Assembly: GCA_013365365.1 (NCBI GenBank)
Contig: JABVXU010000155.1
Span: 49,874-113,873, forward strand
Source of the DNA: Cruorifilaria tuberocauda
Taxonomy: Eukaryota; Nematoda; Chromadorea; Rhabditida; Onchocercidae
Direction: 5' to 3'
DNA: 64,000 nucleotides
Shown piece after piece: positions 15,101-27,200 of this stretch. Below the pieces are notes generated by a model. It worked only from the letters and a program-made list of their open reading frames with translations, made no database searches and was not told the DNA's origin. A program made the position numbers and the translations under genes. Positions within the stretch are counted from its first letter, which is position 1. Every line of letters starts with the position of its first letter.

Positions 15101-18100
15101 TTTATAAATATGTGAAAACCACGAGAATTTTTCTTGCTTTAGAATTTTCCAAGTTTCATTTCTTTAAAATTCGAAACTTCAGTTAGCGGAATTCGTCAAG
15201 TTTTGTAATGATCTTATTCGCAAAGATATTCATTATGAAGGCGAAGATAAGGAAAAGGAAAAGCAGCAGGGACGTGCATTGAATGAACGACAAAAGGTAT
15301 ATATTTTGGATCTTTCAGACTGTGTGTACGTAGATAGAATTTGTGAAAAAGAGTTGAGAAGTTGAACAAGCTAGACTTTTTTTGTAGTGGGATGCATAAT
15401 TCATGTAGTAGGAAGTAATGTAATCAAGATATACATTAATGTTCATATGAGAAAAGCAGAATTGCATATTCGATATTATTTACAAGTAATGAAAATTTTA
15501 TTGTATGCAAGGTTTTACTCTCTATAAATTTATCAGCAATTGCAAACAATTTAACAAATGAAATGTTTGAATCTATTCGCACTCTCCGACTAACCCAATA
15601 TTCATTTTCTCTTTTAACTTATTTGTTAGAGAGGATAATGAGTGAATAATTTATTACGTTCATGGAATTGTTTCACTGCTTTCAGACAGTTGCACGTTTA
15701 TTAAAGGACAGCGCTACACTTGGTCTAAACAGTCGAAAGGGCTTGATGATTAATGCGGAACAGTTAACAGCTAATATCGTTGCTGGAATGCCTAGAGATA
15801 ATGATACGATGTTGACAAAGGTTTATCAAATTTAATTTTAATTTACAGGTATTACGAGGAGATTAAAGGCTAAGTGGATTAGAATGAGATGGATTTTTCA
15901 ATTATTTATCAGAGTTCAAAAAATTCAATCAGTATTTGTTGAATGAATTTACTTTTTACATAGTTACATTTAGTTGATAAGATATGGAGGAATATCGCGA
16001 AATATTGTCCTGAAGAATTTTCATAAACCAAATGCTCAAATCAACACAAAGACGATGAACCAGTTAAAGGGACTTACCGAATTTATCCTGAACAAACTAT
16101 ACTTATGTCATCAGACTGTAGCAACTACGAGAGAAACGTTGAGGAAAATGGGCAAAGCTAAGAAAATGATGTTGAATTATCTGATAAATGCTAAGGTATT
16201 CAAATTTTTCTTTGGGAGAAAGAACTTTTCGAGTTATCTGTGCTTTCAATGTATTGTGAAATCGTAGGCGACTGTTTATTCTGCTATAAGCGATTTAATT
16301 TTGGGCAAACTGAAGAGGATGTGACTTAAAAATGTTTAAATCAAAGTTTAGAATTTTTCCAGTGTTGTTTTCTCCTTATACTTTTTATAGGATGTAAAAC
16401 AATCTTGCTCATTCGGTCAACAATGGTTGCGTCGTCTAGAAAAGTCGAAATATTTGACGCTTAAATTTAATTCATTTTTGGAATTTATGAGAATAAAACT
16501 TGAAAATGCTCCGGAATGTGGTACTGATTTCGATGGAAACGCGGTTCTTGCTTTATTTCACTTTTATTTTCAAAAATACTATGAAATATTGTGTAGAAAT
16601 TTATTGATAGTCCTATGACTTTTATAAATGTTGAAAGATATACGTATTAATTGGTTCGATTAGCTAAAACAGTTTTCAGGTTTTCAAATTCAGTGGCATT
16701 CAAGATACTCGTTTGTCTCAGTTACATAAACAACATCAAGAATATTATGTAACATTTGATGCAGTTAAGAAGACGCAAGATGCAGCAGCAAGAATTCTTG
16801 AAAATATCAAATGGTCACTTCTTCATTCTGCGGATTGTGAGAGTATCGTTATTTGGAAAAGGTAAATCTCCATCATTTTTTTTTATTTTTTGTATTTTTT
16901 TTTGTATTTTTGTTTATTTTTGTTTTTATTCTGCGGATGTAAAAACTGAGACTATGGAACTGGGCTAATTACAACCCTATATATTGAAAAGTTGAATTAA
17001 ATTTTATGGTAAATGTTTCATTAAGTTTCAGAGGTTAATTCTCTCATATTAGTTATAATTTTTGAATTTTCTAGCTTTTTTTTTAACTATCTTTTTTATT
17101 TAATCTGTAAATTATAATAGCTGTTAGTTATTTAAGGTGTTTTTTGCTGTTGACTCAACTCTTAAAATTCGTTTAGCTGGTATTTTATGACTTATCCAAG
17201 TTTTTGCAGTTCCGATGTATTGCACACCATTAATATTGTGAAATTGGAAATTACTGATATAAAGTCTTGGTTATCTCTCATCTCTTGTGTAATGGTTGAA
17301 GAGGTTGAAGAGGCATTGGAAATCTTAAATGAAATATTAGAAACGTTGACGGGTCCATCAAATGTTCAGAAAGCAATTGGAAATATATCGTGGGATGGAA
17401 CTGAAGTTATGTTGATCATATTACAAAATATTTACAAGCAAACGATGTCAATTAATTTACATAATTCCCGTTTTGTGGATATTCTAAGCCAATTGATCAA
17501 TTTGCTGCGGAATTTGAATTCTGATAAGGTTAGAGATTTGAACTTATAATATAATAGCTAGAGGTCTCCTGATCTTTCTTTTAATAATTGTTCAATTTCT
17601 ATAGATTATAAGAAAAGTAATATTACATGAATTCAGCGTAGTTTCTTTGATTAGCTTTTCCAGAGAATGTACTTTATTAATATGTAAAGTACATTATATA
17701 TAATATATATATATTTGATGTCGTTTTCAAAATCAATCATAGACAGTATAACTATCATTGAAGAAGTAATTTCCAAAACGAATTCTGAATCAAATTAGAA
17801 ATTAAAAAAGTTTTATTCTAGTCAACTGAAGAAATATGGAATTTGTCTGCGCAATTATCTGAGGGTGAGGGATCGATGGAATGTAACCGTTTGGAACAAA
17901 TAACTTCAATAAGTAATACGCTATGTGAAGTTTTATCTTCCATTCTGGAGGTAATTGAAAATTCCTCAGTTGAACTGGCGAAGTATTATATACACTTCGA
18001 AGCAATGACTGCTGCGTTACTTGAAAAAGTTTGTTTTTTGATTTTACAATTTTTTATTGGCTTTAAATATAGGGACAGCGATTTACAATTTATTTTGATA

Positions 18101-21100
18101 TAATGATTATAACTGAATAACTGAGTAATTTTCGAAAAATGGTTGGGAGTACGAGTAAAAAAGGAAGGTAAAATTACTTAATTATCTAGTATCTAATTCG
18201 CCTGATTCCATCGGTATTTTCACTAGCTGTACTTTATTTTGCAGTGCAAAACTTACCAAATTTTAAATTAAACTTAAGTTTTATGAAGAATTGTTAACTT
18301 CTTGGTAATTATGATAATTAGTTTTTTGGTAGGGTTATGTAAATCCGATACCGAAACCTCAAAAAGAAGATAGTGGAAAAGATGGGGATGGACTGCAGTT
18401 GTGTGATGATGATGTCACTGGTTTGGGAGATGCGAAAGGTGAAAAAGATGTTGGCGATGATATTGATGAAACAGGACAGGTAAATTATTTGAAATTATTG
18501 TTAAGGGAAGGTAAAACATTGGTAATATGTGCTTATCTCTTCCTGTCCTCTTTTTCAAATAAAATTAAAATTATGGTTTTTTTAATTTAAATTTGATCTG
18601 ACCTAAGATTTCTGAATACTTTAAACATTATCAGTGTTTCCTTTTTTCAGGTTGAAGGTTTGAGAGGGGACGGCGGTGATGGAAATGAGGAACCAGACAA
18701 AAGTAAGGATGATAGTACACCGCTTGATATGGATGATGATTTTGGTGGGTGTCTAGAGGATATTGATCGGGAGCAACGCAACGGTTAGCGTTATTGCTTA
18801 CTTCTTATTATTAAGAAGTTAAAGAAACTAATTCGTTTGATCGTAAATCTTTCTGTCAAATAAACTTATTTTTCAGATAGTGAAGACAGTGATGAAAATG
18901 ATGAACCTGAAGCAGATATGGATATGGGAGATGTTGACCAAAGTGAAGCAGATAAATTGGACCCCGATTTATGGAATCAGAATGATGATAATGAGAAAGA
19001 ACTTACTGAAGGCAGCCAAGGTTTGATTTTTAACATTTTGATTCAAGTAAGAAAAATCAGTAGAGTCATCTTATTCTTCTTTTCAATTATAGTTTGAATA
19101 GAAACAGGAAAATTAAAGATTTTCTCTTTCAGAAAAATAATGAAAGTTTGATTGAAAGGCGGAAGATTATGTCAGGTTCATTCATTTAGTGAATTATCCA
19201 ATTGGTGAACAATAAATTTAGCAGTGAGACGATCAAAAGTCACGTTTATCTATGTTTTCAAGTTGTTGACCTGATTTGTGATATTCTGTTTCAGGTGCAT
19301 ATAAAGAAACGGATGATATGGTTGCAGATAACAATAAACAAAATTCTAAAAATAAAGATAATAAAAAGGCATGCGACAATGATGTTGATAAAGATAATAA
19401 AGATGATACTGATGACGATCATATGGAGAATATGGACGAGAGTGAACCGTTGAATAATGATGTAGACAGTGAATGTTCTGCTCAAATTGATGAACACTGT
19501 AGTGATGGTAATGATAATGAAAATAAGTCAGAAGGCGGCGACCTGGACCATCTAATGAATGATAAATTAGATGAAGATAATAACGAATCGGATAGTAATG
19601 TTGGAGAAGAAATGGTAACAGAAATGACTGAAAAGGATGAAGAGAAAATGTCTGAAGATTTCTTGGTATTCATTTACTGTGATATTTAGGACTTCTCTGA
19701 GTCCTTAAATAATGTTTAAAAAATGCAATTAGATAATAGTAACACTTATCAATTTTTGGTACTTTTCTTGAAATTATTGGCATGAACAATTACATTTCTT
19801 TTAGTCTTTCCATAGTTGGTAGTTTTGATTATCTGATTTTCGATATGCTATTTGATGACCATATATAAAATTTAACTATCAATAAAATTTTACTTATGTG
19901 CTTTATATTTGGTCATTAACTGTGTCAATATTGTTCATTATTTGTTCACTTTTAGCACGAAACAAATGATGCTGGTATTGAACAGTTAAACAAGGACGAT
20001 GATGAAATTCTCAAAGGCAGTGCAACAGGAATGAATAAAGGAACAGCAGAAGATACCATGGATACTGTCTCAATTCCGAATGTCGTTCATGAGAATGATG
20101 AAAATATCGAAAAGACGTATGATGTTTTTAAAAAATAAATATTAAAAATTAAAGATGGAGATAATTAGATGTAATTATGATGGTATATTTCTGTAGTGAT
20201 TCGACAGCGGAAGTAGAAGGCAAAGGAAAAGATGGTTGTAGCGAAATGGAAGACGGTGGCATTGGGAATGAAAAATTAGGAAATATGAAAAAAGATGACA
20301 AAAAATCCGAAAAAGAGAAGGAACTGGTTGATGACATCACTGACTTTGCCGTACAAGAAAATCTTCCAAGTTAATCTTTAAACAAGTTTCTGATTTTTTC
20401 GTTTCTATCAATTTGTTAATCGGCTTTCCCTTTTTGTGATTCCCCCTTCTCACTTAAACTTTTTCGACAAACAGCCAGGTTATCTGTTTGTTCAGTAATT
20501 AACTTGCACTTTGAAGGTGAAAGTGAACAAAAAGCTGAAGAAGGCCCCGAATTTGGACATATTGATGGAAACAGCAACAGTTTACACGAACAAATAGTTA
20601 TCGATAAAAGTTCGGTAGAGGAAGCGAGGAATTCAAAAGGAAATAGAGACCAGTTAAGCGATTTGAAGAATACAAATGTAGAGCAGGTATCTTTTCAATA
20701 TATTCTCTGATAATGTCTAGTACGGAAAATTCCATTTTGATTTTTTAAGCCATTCGAATTTAAGTGCTTTTTTTCAAATCGCTAACATATTCTTAAATCA
20801 ATTAAAAAAATTATTTGTAGTGGTATCAGTAACAATAAGAGTGATTGTGCAACAAATAACAGTAGTAAATTTTAATTTACTGCACTGTTTAGTAGGTGAC
20901 ATTTTGTAGAATGATGAAGAAATAATGGAAGATGATGGTACTCGAGATAAGCAAGAAGTTAACGGGAATGATTTAACCGAAACTAATGTTTCCAATTATC
21001 AAAACTCTGTTATTCATTCGGCACCAGATTTTTATGGTTTGGTAAAGGCTTTTTTATGTTTCGAAATCGAATTAAATTAAAACCATCTCTGTTGTTTTAA

Positions 21101-22876
21101 AATAATAACCATAACTTGCGATTTCCCTTTTTCGAAGTTTTTAAAATTGTATTTTTCTCGATATGTTTTTTTCTTGTCTACTGTGCTAAAATTATTCCCT
21201 TGGCGTATCTTTTTCTTAGTGGATCTGCAAAACAGCAGAATAGGAATAAATTTTGGAAATCGTTGGCATAATTTGAAACTATAGTTCTAGAGGTTTTGAA
21301 TAGTTTATTTACTATTTTTTGTTGTGACAGGTAGAACAGTCAGTTTCAACGACCGCTTCTTTGGATACAACGGAGGTGAATCCATCGAGTATTGATGCAG
21401 AAGATCAGTGGAATAGGATTTCTGATTCGGTCTCTGTTTTAGCAGCTGAGCTTTCAGAAAATCTTCGAATGATTATTGAGCCAACAGTGGCTTCTAGATT
21501 TGAGTAAGCTTTTTCTAAGATAAAAATCTGTTGTAATATAGCTCAAGTATAATGCTTCATTTCTGTTGTATTTATCTACTTTTTCTTTTTTAGAGGTGAT
21601 TATCGGACAGGTAAAAGACTCAATATACGTCGTTTGATTGCATATATTGCTAGTGGTTACAGAAAAGATAAAATTTGGCTACGTCGTACGAAAAAAGCCC
21701 AACATAATTATCAAATTCTAATTGCTGTTGACGATTCATCCTCTATGCATGACAACCAAATTAAATTGGTATAAATTTTCGGACTTTATTTTCAAGTGTA
21801 ATTTTCTATTTCATTTGTTGAAATTAAGTCTTTTGATCGACAGTTAATATAATCAGGCAGATAATGATTTCGCATTGATGTTGCGCATACTTCATCAGAA
21901 AATTAGTATTGTATGACATCTTTTTTCATATGCTTTTATTACTTTAACTCACAAAGTGATTGGTAGATGTGTTACTATCTCTCGACGGTTAATAAATAAG
22001 CCGTGGAGGATGGACAGTGTGATTTAATTTGATAATGGATGGTTTTGAACCATCATTTTTAGAAAGCCTGTCAAAGTGTTGCTATGATTGAAAGTGGACT
22101 ACGAAGACTTGAAATAGGACAGTTGGCAATCTGCAAATTTGGTAGTTCAGTGAAAATGATTTCCAATTTCGGAGATTACGGTGGCAATGGCTTGGGTGGA
22201 AAATTAATAAACGAACTGAATTTTGGTCAGGACCGAACAAACTTAGTCAATTTGTTAAGGTGTAGTAAGAAGGTTAGAATTCTTTAAAGTTTTTGCTGGA
22301 AAAATTATCATCCTATCATTATAGTTCTAATTCAGGAATTTAAATTTTCGAAGTTTATGAATAGATTGACTTTGATTCGTCGAATAAGAGCTTTTTTGTA
22401 GATCTTTGAACAAGCCAGAGGCCGTGAAAGGAACAACCAGATGTTGATAATTGTTTCGGATGGCAGGGGAGTGCTGGCGGATGGTGCTGAAGCAATTAAA
22501 AGAGTTAGTTTTATTAAATCTTTTCATCCATAATGGATTTCATGCAGCAAGAATTTCAAATTTCTAAATTTTATGGACTGAATTGATTGAAACTGACTTT
22601 TTAACTTGAAGGATGAGACTTTCGCCATTTTAGGCTGTGGCCGAACTACATTTCGACCACGTTACAGTACTTTTTGTGGCAATCGATAACGGCAACAAGT
22701 CAATCGTGGACATGAAAGTAGCTGAATTTACAGTCGACGGAAGTGTAAACCTCATCCCATACTTACAGAAATTCCCGTTCCCGTTTTACATAGTTGTTGG
22801 GCATGTCGAAATGCTGCCAGCTACAATCGGTGATGCGGTTAGGCAGTGGTTTGAACTTACTGCACATGATTCATAA
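179..22876 (+). CDS. MDN1: Midasin (MDN1/Rea1), C-terminal part, about 45 exons, 5' end outside window
   Basis: Midasin is the giant dynein-like AAA+ ATPase that removes assembly factors from pre-60S ribosomal particles in the nucleolus and nucleoplasm. The window enters near the end of an AAA+ module (exon from 179, residues reading TIRDIVAITQF) and continues through two full AAA+ modules, the linker, an acidic region and the MIDAS domain to a stop at 22874-22876. Exons whose borders I could place include 577-~755, 1083-1229, 1945-2148, 2419-2631, 2837-2911, 3445-3649, 3916-4066, 4186-4321, 4397-4504 and 4699-4819; further exons follow with the same style. Signatures include Walker A GPPGCGKSS, Walker B WVLLDE followed in the next exon by NLASQSVLEGLNA, and the C-terminal AVDDSSSM. 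Order and spacing match full-length midasins of about 5,000 residues. Some linker exon borders (7.5-7.9 kb, 16 kb) remain ambiguous. Identity is very secure; exact exon ends are less so. Confidence 0.95.
1083..3218 (+). other. AAA+ module of midasin (probably AAA5)
   Basis: This stretch encodes one complete AAA+ module over several exons. The Walker A P-loop GPPGCGKSS lies at 1137-1163, the sensor-side LSEQT motif directly follows, and the Walker B WVLLDE ends at the exon border near 1534. NLASQSVLEGLNACFDHR starts at 1945. The lid region contains FNLRDLLRWAQ near 2600, typical of midasin. Numbering as AAA5 is inferred from its being the second-last module before the linker. The exon ending at 2911 appears to use a GC splice donor (AAG|GCGAGT). 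Confidence 0.85.
3445..4819 (+). other. AAA+ module of midasin (probably AAA6, last before linker)
   Basis: The P-loop GKAGSGKST is at 3524-3550, followed by ELLGSFEQ at the exon end 3649. The next exons carry VTDQINFTSIKQ (3916-4066), the Walker B-like WILIENVNCC (ending 4321) and AVLDRLNACLENNGELNL (from 4397). FFTMDDDYGNVSRAMRNRSVEL near 4700-4765 is the midasin-specific sensor region. The Walker B acidic pair is ILIEN rather than LLDE, as in the last modules of other midasins, so this module may bind nucleotide without efficient hydrolysis; that is inference from family knowledge. Confidence 0.85.
18335..21042 (+). other. Asp/Glu-rich acidic region of midasin
   Basis: Eight consecutive exons (about 18335-18479, 18651-18784, 18877-19020, 19295-19664, 19956-20112, 20197-20370, 20519-20685, 20910-21042) encode a strongly acidic, low-complexity stretch of roughly 475 residues dominated by Asp, Glu, Asn, Lys and Ser. 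It starts with GLGDAKGEKDVGDDIDE, which matches the conserved entry to the midasin D/E region, and includes EADKLDPDLW, another conserved landmark. In the family this flexible tether links the AAA ring and linker to the MIDAS domain. Confidence 0.85.
21594..22876 (+). other. Midasin MIDAS (VWA-like) domain
   Basis: Four exons encode the C-terminal metal-ion-dependent adhesion site domain. GDYRTGKRLNIRRLIAYIAS opens it, and the metal-binding DxSxS motif reads DDSSSM at about 21730-21747. EIGQLAICKFGSSVKM follows in the 22063-22272 exon, and IIVSDGRG in the 22400-22502 exon. The protein ends with DAVRQWFELTAHDS and stop TAA at 22874. In the family this domain grips the ubiquitin-like domains of Rsa4/NLE1 and Ytm1/WDR12 so that ATPase force can pull them off the pre-60S particle. 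All expected motif residues are present, so the copy looks functional. Confidence 0.92.
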
Positions 22877-24261
22877 TTTTGTTGTTATCGAGTTTGACAA
22901 TTTTTCCTAACATAACATAATTTGAAATTTAAGAATTAGAAACGGAAACACGACAAATATAGGATTGTTTGAAATGAAGGATTTAAAATTCACGGTTAGA
23001 GAAAAAAATTAAAGGATTTCTGTACAAGTTCTGAAATCCGGGGCTCAACCAATTGTTCTCAAATGAGTATTCCAAAATTTCGTTTTCGTATTTATTGCTC
23101 AATATGTTCTTATTATTGCAATACGAGTAGCACTTTCGCACGTTATTGATTTTTAATAAATAATTTGAAAGCTCTGCGTATCACAGATGCATTCAGTTTC
23201 TGAAAGAATTCGAGAACAAAATTAGCCACGTCAACGTGCCATAACATATAGTTCAATCCAGATGCGCTTGTAATTTTTTGGCCTCGTCGTCGCTTTACGT
23301 ATATGATGTTTTTTAATTCATCCAGCTTATTTTTTACATCGGGTTTTATTGGTTACGGAAGAAGAATCGTCTCAATGAGCAACGCATAAATTCGACGAAT
23401 TTAGAATAGGTATATGTCATGCAGGAACAATATATTCATTATACGCATGTTTTTTGCTGAATTTCCGGCTTCAGCTTGTTAGGATCGATTTATAAAAAAA
23501 AGATTGCATTTGATTTTTTCAAATTGTATTTTTGGAGGTTTTAAACTACTGAATAAACATTGCCTAGAAATATGCATACTCGGAATATAATTAAAAAATT
23601 GATGTTACACAGGCTTCATTGAACTGTTACTAGTGCCAACGTGCAAATTAGCATATAACATGCAAATCTCTACCTATAGTTATATGCAAATGTATTTGGT
23701 GCAAGGAATAAAGACACACAACAAACACGCACGTAAATGGATTAAAAGGGCAGTGATAGATGTGAGGCGAGCGCGTTTGGTTTATGAACTTGCGCTCTTT
23801 AATCAATGTAGATTTTTGGTTTCTTTTTTGTTACATTGTAGGATTTGGAAGATGGAATGTGCTAGACATTCCCGGGACATCCTGAACTTTGAGTCGTTGC
23901 TTCGAGTCGTTGAGAACTATTTTCATTTTTAGGATTAATAGATAAAGAATTTTCGGAAAAGCATCCGCAAAGTCCAGTTTTCCAATTTTGTTTGAACTTC
24001 GGAAAATTTTTTTTCTGGATTTTTTAAAGAAAAAAAAATGAATTCCACAACTAATGAATGAATGAAATAAATGATAAGGAACGATGGACAGTCTATAATG
24101 TTTAATGTAATACTGGAACATGTTGTACCGATGGAGTAATCCTGATAATTCCGCTGATTAACAGTAATCTATAAATCTAGTTTTATTCGAAATTATCAGT
24201 TTCCTGAAAATACTTTTTACAGTACTCTTTTACTCCATATCTTGTGTAGAAAAGAGGAAAA
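22877..24261. other. Intergenic region between midasin and the Tudor gene
   Basis: No convincing gene is visible. Possible polyadenylation signals for midasin (AATAAA forms) lie near 23150. Two ATGCAAAT octamers lie at 23660-23667 and 23684-23691. A TTTTACAG acceptor-like site near 24220, about 40 bases before the Tudor-gene ATG, could be a 5' UTR or spliced-leader acceptor. A 99-codon open frame at 23633-23932 has no recognisable features. Confidence 0.6.
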
Positions 24262-27200
24262 ATGCGTTTCGGTGTTAAATCTTTGGTAGCTGCGCCACCC
24301 AATGGTCGAGCACTTTGGTTACGACATGACGGTTCGTCAAGTTAGTATTTTCTACGCTTCAATTTCACATTTCATTCTCGACTTTATTTTTATCTCAACT
24401 TCAGCTTTTTCCACTTTTTTCCCCTCTCCAACATTTGCGATATTATTTTAATTTAAAATTTCTTTCTTAAATCTCGCATCTATCAATTTACAGTAAATCT
24501 AATAGCAAGCACATGTTGCATTCCGGCTGGATTGGTATTACCAGTGGAGGATTGCTTTGAAGTTCGAGTTCTACGAGTGGATTTAGTAACGAAATGCTTA
24601 CATGTAAGACCATTATTTATGGACAATGAATATAATAAGCTGATTGCGAATCTCTCCGCTGCAGTAACAGACGACACAAAGGATTCATGCTCTTCCGTTG
24701 TATCAAAATCGATTAACATGAGTAAGTTTGACTAAATCTAATTACCTGTGGAAGAGATTTCAATGCACTGACATAGTAAATCATACTAGATTCATGGTTT
24801 CACAGTAGTTGAAGATATTTTTATTAGTTAGTTAAAATTATCAGATAGACTTTATTTACTTACTATCCTGCTGCTTATTAATATATTATTGTATGTAATA
24901 TATTAATTGGTTTTTAAATTCGCAATTTTTGTCAAAAAGCGATAGTTTAAAAGTTTTTGGTAGAATATTTTTTTTACCTATCAATTTTAGGCACGGTTTA
25001 CATGATACGGACAGAGAAAGGATATTTAAGAGCAGTATTGCTGAAGAAAGAAAATGCAGTAACTTATCCAGTACGTTTATTCATTTCCATAAAGATTATT
25101 CTGTCTGTCTTAGAGCTGGACTGGATAATGATTAAATCTATAATTCTTAATTTGTACGAATTTGAAGGATTCTTCGATAGTCACAATACTTTTCCATAAG
25201 TTTGTGGAGCGTACTGTTTCACTGTTATTATATCAAAACGTGGTGATAGCGATGGTGCTTGTTGATCTCCGAATAAGCTCAGAGTACTATAAATCATTTC
25301 TCCAACACAATTACTGCCAGTGTTTCTAGCAAGATAATTAAAGAAAACAAGAAAAATCCGATGATGGTAATGTGATTGTAAATCTTTCAGCTGATTAAAA
25401 AGTGATTTTCAAAAAATCTCCTGATTTTTAGATGTATGGTATTGATCTTGGAGAGATATTTGACATAAGCGCAAATGACATATACGAATTATTACCATCT
25501 TTACGCAATACACCACCGCTTTGTTTGTGTGTTATCCTGAAATCTGGTTGTAATACGAAGGATTGTGGCGAATTTGCGTCTTTGGCAGAAGGAGCGATTT
25601 GCATAATTAAAATTTGCACGTTTTACATTATGCTTTCTCATTTTCGTATTCATACTATTTATGTAAGAATATAAAGATTATAAAATATATTATTCCTTCA
25701 AACATTAACTTCAAATAAGCCGGTAGGCTCTTCTATTAGCTTACCTGGCATTTCAGTGTATGATCGTTTTTGAAAATTCTTAATTGAAGGCAACAAATTT
25801 CCCTCAAATTATCCTCGACGGGCAAAAGAAATATATCCACCAGCAATCTTGTCACAAATATATAAGCAAAATGAGAATGGAAAGTTTGATGAAATTATAT
25901 GTACCATGGTAAGAGATTGATTATGAAACTTTTTTACAAGCAATGAGTTTAAGAAACTTCTGGCTGTTTTGAAATATTTCAATTGATTTTTTAGACTTTT
26001 CAAGCATCCCAATAGATGTCAGTGTTCGCCTGCTTCCCTAGTACTCACAAATATATCACCTCATTCGAGATAATTCAAAAGATCTCGGAGTCTCCCCTAA
26101 TTCCTGTTTCTCATAAGATTCAGTTTTCGGAAACTATCTGATCCATAGAATCATTGCAAACAGAAAGATTTCCTCCCAAATATGTGTTAGCTTTTGAAAA
26201 AACAAAACATTTTTGAAACAAGTTTTCAGGTCTCGATGTAGAACTGAATTATAAGTAGGCAGCATACATTTTTTTTTTTGAAAATTTTTTTTTCTTTTAT
26301 TACATATATAAATATTGCTAAGATTTCAATAACTTCTCTATATTTCCGTAGAATTTCAGAATTTCTAAAGTATTGATAATTGTATATAAATTTGTATCAC
26401 ACAGGTAAGCGATGTAGATATTTATGTATGAAGATTATATACTTTTCATGCAATCTACTGGAATAAGGCGCGAAATGGGCATGATTCTGGTCTGCTCTGC
26501 GTACTGTTTTATCCATTTCGAGAAACTCTAGCTTAGTGGAATGTTTCTTTTGGTTTTTTGTATGATCTTGCTGTTAAAGAATACTCCTATCTTTGATCTA
26601 TAATATTCTTGTTTCAAAAATCTTGGGCAAAGCCTGCAACGGAATGAATTAGGCTTGTACATCTTGCTATCTTGGCCATGTTTGGTTAATCTTAAAAGTT
26701 CTTTTTTCTTGTAATTAAAATACCTCCATTTTTAATTAAAATAAATACCTGCACTGCTATAAATGCTCAAATTTTTTTTAGTTTTATGCAGATTACACAT
26801 TTAAGGCATGTGCTGAATTTTAAAGTTAAAATTTTGGTGCTGTAAGTATTACGAAAAAGTGATGGAAAAAGATTTAAATTTTTTCAAAATTTTAATTTCA
26901 ATAATTCTCTTATACTTCTAGAGCGATAGTACTAACGGCGGGATGCCTCGTCGTCGATGTCGAGCATTGGTGGTAAAAAGTGCATCAGTGCCAGTGATAA
27001 GAAGAGATCCAGCCTTGCCATTTATGTTTCAAAAGTTCAGTGTTTCATTGCCGGCTCATTTAATAGCACGAGTAACTGAACGCATAGACTATGATACTTA
27101 TTTGATGAGAAATCCTGAAATACTCGATGATCTGACAAAAGTTTGTTTTTATGAATTATTCATAATTAATGTATTCTATGCGTTTTCGGTATATTTAGAA

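Noticed and set aside
23633..23932. 99-codon open frame between midasin and the Tudor gene
   Set aside because: No family motifs, no splice context, composition like surrounding noncoding DNA.
25240..25320. Open stretch reading VVIAMVLVDLRISSEYYKSF inside the Tudor gene, resembling a Tudor strand
   Set aside because: It has no usable splice acceptor in phase, and the flanking exons (ending at about 25070, starting at 25435) already join into a continuous Tudor domain. Treated as intron.
26280..26900. Possible mobile element in the 1-kb intron of the Tudor gene
   Set aside because: No terminal repeats, no coding remnant and no target-site duplication seen; only poly-T and AT-rich sequence.
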